Below, one piece after another: positions 1 to 4,903 of a DNA stretch of 6,755 nt. Within the stretch, counting starts at the first letter, position 1. Each line of letters begins with the position of its first letter. The notes under the pieces are model-generated. The model searched no databases and was not told the DNA's origin. It saw only the letters and a list, made by a program, of their open reading frames with translations. Source of the DNA: Chitinivibrionales bacterium (lineage in GTDB: Bacteria; Fibrobacterota; Chitinivibrionia; Chitinivibrionales; JANQEN01); NCBI GenBank assembly GCA_030593665.1, contig JAUVGS010000119.1:1-6755 (forward strand), in the 5' to 3' direction. The position numbers were made by a program, and so were the translations under genes.

Positions 1-2
1 AG

Positions 3-47
3 ATTGATTTTGAGGAAAGAAATATTGTTGAGTGGCTTGTTGAGTAA
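3..47 (+). CDS. C-terminal end of an upstream gene (partial)
   Basis: This is an open frame entering from the left edge and stopping at TAA 45-47. It encodes 14 residues, IDFEERNIVEWLVE, an acidic and amphipathic tail typical of a real protein end. The other two plus frames are less convincing: one has several early stops, and the other stays open to about 81 but with poor composition. Nothing can be said about function. The intrinsic terminator at 170-203 may end the transcript of this gene, although it lies more than 120 bases downstream. Confidence 0.4.
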   Translation: MDFEERNIVEWLVE

Positions 48-97
48 CGGGTGCTCAAATTTTCAAACTCATCCTGAGTAAGTTAAAACCATTGTAA

Positions 98-125
98 CCG
101 TTACGGGTTCAAGTCCGCAGAACGG
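98..125 (+). other. Hairpin resembling a tRNA T-arm (possible tRNA remnant)
   Basis: Bases 98-102 (CCGTT) pair with 121-125 (AACGG), and inside them 104-106 (CGG) pairs with 115-117 (CCG) around the loop GTTCAAGT. The core GGGTTCAAGTCC at 105-116 matches the usual T-loop consensus GTTCRANNC. A standard five-pair T-stem does not form, no cloverleaf could be built from the upstream bases, and there is no CCA end. It is therefore not called as a tRNA. It may be a decayed tRNA end, part of an unrecognised small RNA, or chance. Confidence 0.3.
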
Positions 126-146
126 AAAGAAATTACCGCATAATAA

Positions 147-169
147 CAATCTTTTTACTAAAAAGATTG
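147..169 (+). repeat. Perfect 10-bp inverted repeat (AT-rich hairpin)
   Basis: Bases 147-156 (CAATCTTTTT) and 160-169 (AAAAAGATTG) are exact reverse complements separated by the three-base loop ACT. The hairpin abuts the next one with no spacer. By itself it is too AT-rich and lacks a following T-run, so it is unlikely to be the terminator. It could be the core of a minus-strand terminator or part of a tandem hairpin structure. Confidence 0.55.
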
Positions 170-203
170 CAGCCTGCAGATAGTAATATTGCAGGTTGTT
201 TTT
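170..203 (+). terminator. Rho-independent terminator
   Basis: The arm 170-178 (CAGCCTGCA) pairs with 190-198 (TGCAGGTTG) over nine pairs including one G-U. The loop is 11 bases (179-189), and the stem is followed at once by TTTTT at 199-203. Stem, loop and U-tract fit a plus-strand intrinsic terminator. It would end whatever is transcribed from the left, either the gene ending at 47 or a small RNA that includes the hairpin at 98-125, and it insulates the envelope unit downstream. Confidence 0.75.
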
Positions 204-220
204 ATTAAAAATAAAAAGAA

Positions 221-241
221 CAATTTATCTTCAATAAATTG
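221..241. repeat. 8-bp inverted repeat, possible operator
   Basis: CAATTTAT at 221-228 and ATAAATTG at 234-241 are exact reverse complements with a five-base centre. The dyad lies just upstream of the TATAAT at 247-252 and covers the place where the -35 element would be. That is where a repressor or activator site is often found. No known regulator motif is recognised, and AT-rich DNA makes short palindromes fairly likely by chance. Confidence 0.35.
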
Positions 242-252
242 CACACTATAAT
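224..252 (+). promoter_or_regulatory. Candidate sigma-70 promoter for the envelope unit
   Basis: A perfect TATAAT lies at 247-252. A poor -35 candidate, TTTATC at 224-229, sits 17 bases upstream and matches only three of six consensus bases. Transcription would start near 259, leaving a leader of about 165 bases before the ATG at 424. Sequence 253-411 of that leader shows no gene: the longest plus-strand reading there is a 14-codon frame from 294. No riboswitch fold was recognised. Confidence 0.35.
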
Positions 253-412
253 AAATCTATAGCTCTTATTTTTCGGATGGAAATTTAAACCAGTATGGAA
301 AAGGTGATACAAATCCCGATCTACTTTCCTATCAATTAATTACCTTCAAATTTTACCCAACATTGAGTATATTTGAATAGCATAACCGAGGCAGAGTGTT
401 CTTTAATAAAAA

Positions 413-418
413 AGGAAG
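413..418 (+). promoter_or_regulatory. Ribosome binding site that sets the start at 424
   Basis: AGGAAG lies six to seven bases ahead of ATG 424. The frame is open upstream to a TTG at 373, but that codon has no Shine-Dalgarno sequence. Starting there would also add 17 polar residues before a well-formed signal peptide, so 424 is preferred. Confidence 0.7.
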
Positions 419-423
419 TTCCT

Positions 424-951
424 ATGCGTAAGCATCGTATACTATGTTGCTTATTTTCTGTGCTTATTATTCCTTTAACAGTCCTGTTTTCATTGTCATG
501 TGAAGATGTGCCTGAAATATCCACCCGATGCGATCTCAAAGCTTCCTATTTTTTTGTTAATAAGCTTACCGATTCATTACATATAATTATAGTAGACTCA
601 ACAAAATGGAATCTGCTGTCAAATTCGCTGACTACACATACTGTTTCTCTGCCGGAAAGCACTTTCACTTTAGCCGGAAATGATGTGCATCTTGATTCAA
701 TACTGGTAACCTGGGAAATTGAACATAGTGATGTGTACGAAGAAGCGGAGCCCTGCAGTGCAGAAGTCGACCTGGTATTCTATGCGATCGTCTCCGACAG
801 CGTTGATACTTCCATTGCCGCCATTGATCTCAATGTAAACTGCAGCCGGAAACACATTGACACAACATTCACAGATAGTAGCGGTATACCGGTGGCGAAA
901 TTTTCATACACGGCAACAATCTTTATTGATTCAACGGACCTGATCCCCTAA
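424..951 (+). CDS. Small exported protein, putative lipoprotein, unknown function
   Basis: A 175-residue protein that I do not recognise. It begins with a classic export signal: basic MRKHR, a hydrophobic core at about residues 6-24, then Ser-Leu-Ser-Cys with Cys26. This suggests cleavage and lipidation at Cys26, although the -3 residue is Ser rather than the usual Leu, so the lipobox is relaxed and ordinary secretion is possible. The mature part has three more cysteines (36, 111, 140). It is rich in Asp, Ser, Thr and Val with alternating hydrophobic residues, which suggests a beta-sandwich periplasmic or surface domain. The next gene follows 13 bases after the stop, also encodes an envelope protein, and is probably co-transcribed. 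The start rests on the AGGAAG site and the signal peptide. Confidence 0.75.
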   Translation: MRKHRILCCLFSVLIIPLTVLFSLSCEDVPEISTRCDLKASYFFVNKLTDSLHIIIVDSTKWNLLSNSLTTHTVSLPESTFTLAGNDVHLDSILVTWEIEHSDVYEEAEPCSAEVDLVFYAIVSDSVDTSIAAIDLNVNCSRKHIDTTFTDSSGIPVAKFSYTATIFIDSTDLIP

Positions 952-964
952 CGTTATCATAGTA

Positions 965-1918
965 ATGATGAAACTATCACAGCACAGGATAATTCGGCGA
1001 TGGAATAAGGGATCATTACAGTTCCTTTTTCTTCTCTTTCTCATTTTACCTGTTCAGAAAGGCAATGCATTTACCTTTGATTCATTATGGATATACATCT
1101 ATGACACCTTTGAATTCCTTCCTGAATATCATATTGATGCAGACATTCTTACCTTTATGCTGCAAAAAAGCGATTTTTTTGAAGAGCGGTATTTTCTTGA
1201 ATCAAATTCAAATCTTGAGTTCTCATTTATTTCATTTAAAAAAATTGTATACTCTATCTGGCGGTTTGAATTTCAGACGGGTATGGGTAGAACTCCCGGT
1301 GATGTGGTTTTCGACCCGGTCGATATCAACTATGGTCTTGTGCCAATATTTGAATTCAGATTCCCTTCGCTGATCTTTCAATGCGGATTAAACCACCACT
1401 GTTTCCATGAAATCGATCGTCATGAATTTGAAACGGTATACTGGAATAAGCCGTTTATCGTATTCGGCTCAAAAAACATGCGTCTTATTGATTACCGGAC
1501 GCAGTTACTACGGGAAAATCACTGGACATTAGAGAACAAGATCTCATGGTCTTTCACTTGGGGCTGGTATCTCAGAAGGTTTTTTGGCATTGTCGATGAA
1601 CATACGGTAAATGGAGTAAATAAATATGTCCATGATGCGGTTATTGATGTTCGTTATGCTTTCTATCAAAGGCGTAGCTGGATAGTCAATGCGCACGGAA
1701 AAACAACTATCGGGTATTATAAAAATCTGAAAGGCCGACCGTCGGAGAATGGCGCATACTGGCGGCATGACGTAAGTCTCGAAAGTAACTTCAGACAGGG
1801 GAAACGGGGAGGAATGCTCTTTATCACCTATACCCTTGACGATCTGCCGAAATATCAGGGGTATCCGCGCTTTAGTAAAGACCGGCTGTTACAGATTGGG
1901 GTGCGGTTTTTTATTTAG
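965..1918 (+). CDS. Putative outer-membrane beta-barrel protein, unknown function
   Basis: A 317-residue protein with an N-terminal signal: a basic stretch, a hydrophobic core at about 18-30, and a likely signal peptidase I site after Gly-Asn-Ala35. The mature protein is rich in aromatic residues and in short alternating polar/hydrophobic strands. It ends Leu-Leu-Gln-Ile-Gly-Val-Arg-Phe-Phe-Ile, resembling the C-terminal strand by which outer-membrane barrels are recognised. A striking segment NHHCFHEIDR at 143-152, with another His at 153, could be a metal or active site. I cannot name the family; a DUF1207-like outer-membrane protein is one possibility from memory only. ATG codons at 965 and 968 are adjacent. 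No clear Shine-Dalgarno sequence precedes them, so translation may be coupled to the gene ending at 951. Confidence 0.7.
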   Translation: MMKLSQHRIIRRWNKGSLQFLFLLFLILPVQKGNAFTFDSLWIYIYDTFEFLPEYHIDADILTFMLQKSDFFEERYFLESNSNLEFSFISFKKIVYSIWRFEFQTGMGRTPGDVVFDPVDINYGLVPIFEFRFPSLIFQCGLNHHCFHEIDRHEFETVYWNKPFIVFGSKNMRLIDYRTQLLRENHWTLENKISWSFTWGWYLRRFFGIVDEHTVNGVNKYVHDAVIDVRYAFYQRRSWIVNAHGKTTIGYYKNLKGRPSENGAYWRHDVSLESNFRQGKRGGMLFITYTLDDLPKYQGYPRFSKDRLLQIGVRFFI

Positions 1919-1965
1919 ATATACGCAGGCAATGCTGTTGACATTATTTTAACAACAAGTACTAC

Positions 1966-1974
1966 TGTTATACT
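1966..1974 (+). promoter_or_regulatory. Candidate extended -10 promoter for the tautomerase gene
   Basis: TGTTATACT fits the extended -10 form TGnTATAAT with one mismatch and lies 25 bases before the start codon at 2000. A perfect TTGACA is present at 1938-1943, but it is 25 bases from the TATACT, far from the usual 17, so the extended -10 may act without it. TGTTG (1936-1940) and CAACA (1953-1957) form an inverted repeat around the TTGACA. Confidence 0.4.
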
Positions 1975-1999
1975 ACTTTTAGAAAAAGAAAGGTTCCCC

Positions 2000-2347
2000 A
2001 TGCCATTAATCAAACTTCACACTTCAGTCCCGATCTCAGAGGGAAAACAGGAGGCGGTATTATCCTCACTTTCGAGTCTCATTGCCGAAAAGATCGGCAA
2101 ACCAATCCAGTATGTCATGGTCGTCCTTGAAGATGGGCCGATTATGATGTCCGGGGAAACAGGCCGCGCTGCATTCGCCGATGTCAGAAGCATCGGCGGC
2201 CTTTCCAGCGAGGTTAATAATGCCATTGCCAACAGTGTATGCGAACTGCTTAAAGAATATCTCGATATACCGACACAGAGAACCTATGTTACCTTTACTG
2301 ATGTATCAGCCGGTAACTGGGCATGGGACGGCAGAACGTTCGGATAA
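2000..2347 (+). CDS. MIF-like tautomerase (macrophage migration inhibitory factor family)
   Basis: A 115-residue protein, the same length as animal MIF. Members are small trimeric enzymes that use the amino group of Pro1, exposed after Met removal, to tautomerise keto/enol substrates such as phenylpyruvate. Visible here are Met-Pro at the start, the GKPIQYVMV block (33-41) containing the equivalent of MIF Lys32, Ser-Ile-Gly at 64-66, and the C-terminal pattern RTYVTFTD...NWAWDGRTF (94-114), which parallels MIF RVYINYYD...NVGWNNSTF. The MIF Cys-x-x-Cys is absent, so thiol-redox activity is not expected. MIF Asn97 is replaced by Thr98. AAAGG at 1989-1993 is a good ribosome site, six bases before the ATG. 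It appears monocistronic, convergent with birA. The physiological substrate is unknown; bacterial members are scattered. Confidence 0.88.
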   Translation: MPLIKLHTSVPISEGKQEAVLSSLSSLIAEKIGKPIQYVMVVLEDGPIMMSGETGRAAFADVRSIGGLSSEVNNAIANSVCELLKEYLDIPTQRTYVTFTDVSAGNWAWDGRTFG

Positions 2348-2424
2348 TATAAGAATGAAATACCGGAGTTAAGGAATAGTGGAATAATGGATTGATATTC
2401 CTCACACTCTAATATTGCAACACT

Positions 2425-3216
2425 TCAGGAATCCATCCGGTTACCTGAAAACGAAATCTCTCCGGCAAACAGGGTCATAATTGAACCGTTGGTCAATTCA
2501 AACAGCAGGGTTCCGTCAGGATTGACATCTCTGATAATCCCGGTATACTTTTTTTTGCCATCAAGAAATCTCTTCTTTTCGTTGCGAAAGGCAAGGCGCT
2601 CAAGGATCCTTTCCCGGAAGTGTACAAAACCCTTCTGTGACAATTCTGTAAAGTACCGAACGATCAAATCAACAACGTTTAAACATAACGGCTCAAGGGG
2701 AACACTGGTGTTAAGCTCCTGGGAAAGAGATGTCGCCGGCGCTGGAATATCTGCAAAAACTTCCTGAGAACTGTTTACATTCACTCCAATGCCTAAAACA
2801 GCATTATACTTGCCATTTCGTTTAACTGATTCACATAAAATACCGCATATCTTCTTCTGATTGACCAGCACATCATTGGGCCATTTAATCGTAGCCGCTA
2901 ATCCATGTCTTTCGATAATTTCTGCTACAGCCAGCGCCGCGACCTGGGGAATATTCGGCCACCTGTCCCTTCCCATATTATATAGGGGTAATAACAGGGA
3001 AAAAGTCAGGTCTTTTCCGGCAGCAGAAGTCCATGTTCTGGTAAACCGTCCCCTCCCGGCAGTCTGCTCGTCCGCCCATATAACAGAAAACACGGTGAAT
3101 TCTTCTAAATGTTCCTTTAAAAACGTATTCGTTGAAGGTAGTGCCTTATACCTGTATAGGGTGCATTTTTCGTGATTATTTTGAATTATTGGCTTTTCCA
3201 TAACATATACACACAT
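2425..3216 (-). CDS. birA: Biotin--[acetyl-CoA-carboxylase] ligase, repressor domain absent
   Basis: A cytoplasmic enzyme of 263 residues that activates biotin with ATP to biotinyl-AMP and attaches it to the biotin carrier lysine of carboxylases. The catalytic domain is clear: Ser-Thr-Asn at 28-30, the adenylate-binding loop EQTAGRGR at 50-57 followed by Arg60 and Trp62, KWPNDV at 111-116, Lys121/Lys122 before CGILCE, and GIGVNVN at 142-148. The C-terminal SH3-like cap lies at about 215-260. There is no N-terminal winged helix, so this is a group I ligase that should not act as the biotin-operon repressor. ATG 3216 has only a weak AGG about 12 bases upstream. ATG 3201 (residue 6) begins Met-Glu-Lys-Pro and is an equally possible start. 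It converges with the tautomerase gene and diverges from the gene at 3408. Confidence 0.95.
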   Translation of the reverse strand: MCVYVMEKPIIQNNHEKCTLYRYKALPSTNTFLKEHLEEFTVFSVIWADEQTAGRGRFTRTWTSAAGKDLTFSLLLPLYNMGRDRWPNIPQVAALAVAEIIERHGLAATIKWPNDVLVNQKKICGILCESVKRNGKYNAVLGIGVNVNSSQEVFADIPAPATSLSQELNTSVPLEPLCLNVVDLIVRYFTELSQKGFVHFRERILERLAFRNEKKRFLDGKKKYTGIIRDVNPDGTLLFELTNGSIMTLFAGEISFSGNRMDS

Positions 3217-3407
3217 ATTTTAATGGTTACCTGGGAAAATGGCCGTACCGCCTGCTCCCCTAAAAATATTTGTTTTTACCGGTGTTGAACTTTTTTTATT
3301 TTTTCATTTTTCTTACGGTCTCTTTTTTATATATTATTATTTCATTCAACACAGGGCACCTCTCTCCTTCTATCGCAAACTGTGTTTATCGGGGCAGACA
3401 ATCATAT
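3217..3407. other. AT-rich divergent intergenic region
   Basis: This spacer separates birA (leftward) from the small gene at 3408 (rightward) and should hold both promoters. Bases 3289-3345 are very rich in T and A, including TATATATTATTATTTC near 3328-3343, but no convincing -35/-10 pair was found on either strand. The plus frame of the small gene stays open back to a TTG at 3270 and would add a hydrophobic segment (FFYFFIFLTVSFLYIIISF). This probably only reflects the T-rich DNA, though a membrane-anchored longer form cannot be excluded. Confidence 0.4.
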
Positions 3408-3629
3408 ATGGATGAACAGAAAAAACAGCTCATACAAAAAGCCGAACGGATGTACGGCAATATTTATCCTTGTGTCAACAAAACGACTCTTGAAGAGTGC
3501 TTTACAACTGCGGCCAATGATTCGCTTATCCTCTGGTTTAATACTGCAGACAACAGCACCCACATGATTGCCAGTGACGAAGTAGCGGTCTATGATGTCT
3601 TGACCCTCCAAAAGCTGCAAAAAAAATAA
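3408..3629 (+). CDS. Small hypothetical protein, 73 residues
   Basis: I do not recognise a named family. The product from ATG 3408 is a soluble, mixed-charge protein with a probable N-terminal helix (MDEQKKQLIQKAERMYGNI). It then has Cys at residue 22 and Cys at 31, then LWFNTADNSTHMIA, and a Lys-rich end. The composition and the Trp-Phe-Asn-Thr-Ala-Asp block look like a compact alpha/beta fold rather than random translation. A GGGG at 3391-3394 is 13 bases from the ATG, rather far for a ribosome site. The alternative TTG start at 3270 would prefix a hydrophobic segment of T-rich codons and is less likely. It is divergent from birA and lies upstream of hypABF, with 258 bases between. Function unknown. 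Confidence 0.6.
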   Translation: MDEQKKQLIQKAERMYGNIYPCVNKTTLEECFTTAANDSLILWFNTADNSTHMIASDEVAVYDVLTLQKLQKK

Positions 3630-3887
3630 AAACGATCTCAGTCACAATTTTCAGATCAAATATCCCTAAGGCAAAAAAACGCACATGGTGCCCCTCAGGG
3701 TAGAAAAATATTTCTAAGGTACTAATCGTATACTCGCTCAACTCAGGTTTTATTAGCAGTACATGGATACCTATTCGTATTTTCTCCATTGGCATACAAT
3801 TGAAAACAGCAGACCGGCAATACATTAAATAGTGCAGTACCCGAATTAATTATTGTCTAACATTTATAGCAGGGGAATTCTTATCGT
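3630..3887 (+). other. Leader and intergenic region before the hyp operon
   Basis: No gene is supported here. Three inverted repeats were found. GATCT 3634-3638 pairs with AGATC 3653-3657. CCCTAAGG 3664-3671 pairs with CCTCAGGG 3693-3700 with one mismatch. TAGAAA 3701-3706 pairs with TTTCTA 3711-3716. None has the long GC stem and T-run of a strong terminator. Possible promoter pieces are TATACT at 3729-3734, without a -35, and TTGAAA at 3800-3805 with TTAAAT at 3825-3830 (spacer 19), both weak. No FNR-type TTGAT-N4-ATCAA site was seen. Confidence 0.4.
3871..3876 (+). promoter_or_regulatory. Ribosome binding site of hypA
   Basis: AGGGGA precedes ATG 3888 by 11 bases, slightly longer than usual. 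The ATG is fixed by the Met-His-Glu start that HypA needs for nickel binding. Confidence 0.6.
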
Positions 3888-4244
3888 ATGCATGAATTCA
3901 GTATTGGTCAAACAATAGTTGATACCGTTATAGCAGAAGTCACAAAACGCGACCCGGTTCCTTCACGGGTGCTCAGAGCCCATATTGTTGTGGGCAAGCT
4001 GCGGCAGTTGGTTCCCGAATACTTACAGTTTGCCTACGAGCAGTTGACAAAAGACACCATTGCAGAAGGGTCTTCTCTTGAAATCAGTCACAAACCAATC
4101 ATTGGCAAGTGTGAGACTTGCGGGTGGCAGGGGGAGATGGATATTGACGGCTTTCTATGTAAGCAATGCAATGCTTATTCTGCTGAGATAGTAAGTGGAA
4201 GAGAACTCTACCTGGAAAGTCTGGAAATAGAAGAGGACGACTAA
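3888..4244 (+). CDS. hypA: Hydrogenase maturation nickel metallochaperone HypA
   Basis: HypA (118 residues, normal length) binds nickel and, with HypB, inserts it into the large subunit precursor of [NiFe]-hydrogenase in the cytoplasm. The sequence begins Met-His-Glu, where His2 and the N-terminus bind Ni(II). The conserved core IVVGKLRQLVPEYLQFAYEQL is at 33-53. The structural zinc site is formed by Cys75-x2-Cys78 and Cys91-x2-Cys94. It is the first gene of hypA-hypB-hypF: its TAA stop overlaps the hypB ATG by one base (TAATG), and the hypB ribosome site lies inside its 3' end. The paralogue HybF, or a urease-linked HypA, is possible in principle, but adjacency to hypB and hypF favours general hydrogenase maturation. 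Confidence 0.96.
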   Translation: MHEFSIGQTIVDTVIAEVTKRDPVPSRVLRAHIVVGKLRQLVPEYLQFAYEQLTKDTIAEGSSLEISHKPIIGKCETCGWQGEMDIDGFLCKQCNAYSAEIVSGRELYLESLEIEEDD

Positions 4245-4903
4245 TGGCAAACAGAGAGATTAAAATCTATCAGAATCTGATGGGTGAAAATGAGAAGTGG
4301 GCGAAGAAAACACGGGATGTTCTTAAGAAAAAAAACATTACCATGTTCAATATTATCGGCTCACCCGGTTCCGGCAAAACTGCGTTTCTTGAGAGGCTTG
4401 CCGAGGAAATAGCGCAGGAGACACCCTTTGCCGTGCTTGAGGGAGATATCGCCACGACCCGTGATGCGGAACGGCTCAGCGCAAAAAATATTCCCACAAG
4501 CCAGTTGCTTACCAACGGCGCGTGCCATCTTGAAGCAAAACTGGTACATACCGCACTCCTCGATCTGCCGCTCGACACTCTCGACATGGTTATTGTGGAA
4601 AATGTTGGCAACCTGGTGTGTCCGGCGGAATTTGACATTGGAGAACACGCGAAGATAGCGGTGCTCAGCGTGACCGAAGGAGAGGAGAAACCGCTCAAGT
4701 ACCCGCTTCTCTTTACCGAAGCACAGGCCGTGTTCCTCACCAAAATCGATCTCCTGCCGCACCTTCCTTTTGATATAGACGCCTGTACACAATCCATCAA
4801 ACAGATAAATGCCCATGCGCCGATCTTCCGGGTTTCACCGTTGACAAACTGTGGTATGGATGCGTGTGTCGGGTGGGTAACCGATTTTGTCCGTCATGAA
4901 TAA
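4244..4903 (+). CDS. hypB: Hydrogenase maturation GTPase HypB
   Basis: HypB (219 residues) is the SIMIBI-class GTPase that drives nickel transfer with HypA. The P-loop GSPGSGKT is at 39-46. Switch region GDIATTRDAERL is at 67-78. The metal-binding GACHLEA at 92-98 holds Cys94 and His95, which bind Ni/Zn at the dimer interface. VENVGNLVCP (118-127), TEGEEKPLKYP (144-154) and the base-recognition motif KIDLLP (167-172) follow. The N-terminus has neither the histidine-rich nickel-storage stretch nor the Cys-x-x-Cys high-affinity site found in some HypB proteins, so this is the short form, without obvious nickel storage. AGAGGA (4232-4237) within hypA is a good ribosome site, six bases before the ATG. 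The 3' end overlaps hypF by eight bases. Confidence 0.96.
   Translation: MANREIKIYQNLMGENEKWAKKTRDVLKKKNITMFNIIGSPGSGKTAFLERLAEEIAQETPFAVLEGDIATTRDAERLSAKNIPTSQLLTNGACHLEAKLVHTALLDLPLDTLDMVIVENVGNLVCPAEFDIGEHAKIAVLSVTEGEEKPLKYPLLFTEAQAVFLTKIDLLPHLPFDIDACTQSIKQINAHAPIFRVSPLTNCGMDACVGWVTDFVRHE

Noticed and set aside
50..125. Complete tRNA gene
   Set aside because: Only a T-loop-like segment is present; no acceptor stem, D-arm or anticodon arm could be paired with it.
373..423. TTG start extending the putative lipoprotein by 17 residues
   Set aside because: No ribosome site, and it would place polar residues before a normal signal peptide; ATG 424 has AGGAAG at good spacing.
1544..1768. Minus-strand open frame opposite the outer-membrane gene
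   Set aside because: It is a shadow within a well-formed coding region and no motif is visible.
3270..3407. N-terminal membrane extension of the small hypothetical protein from TTG 3270
   Set aside because: The hydrophobic residues come from a T-rich stretch that looks non-coding, and there is no ribosome site. It remains a minor possibility.
3789..3805. TTGGCATACAATTGAAA as a sigma-54 promoter for hypA
   Set aside because: The spacing between GG and the downstream element is one base short and the required GC is GA. Sigma-54 spacing is strict.
3538..3825. 95-codon open frame on the minus strand across the space before hypA
   Set aside because: It overlaps the 3' end of the better-supported small gene on the other strand, has no ribosome site before its ATG, and its translation is rich in Phe, Ile and Cys without any family pattern.
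4270..4816. Long minus-strand open frames opposite hypB
   Set aside because: They lie entirely opposite a clear HypB coding sequence, overlap each other in different frames and show no family pattern; they are shadows.
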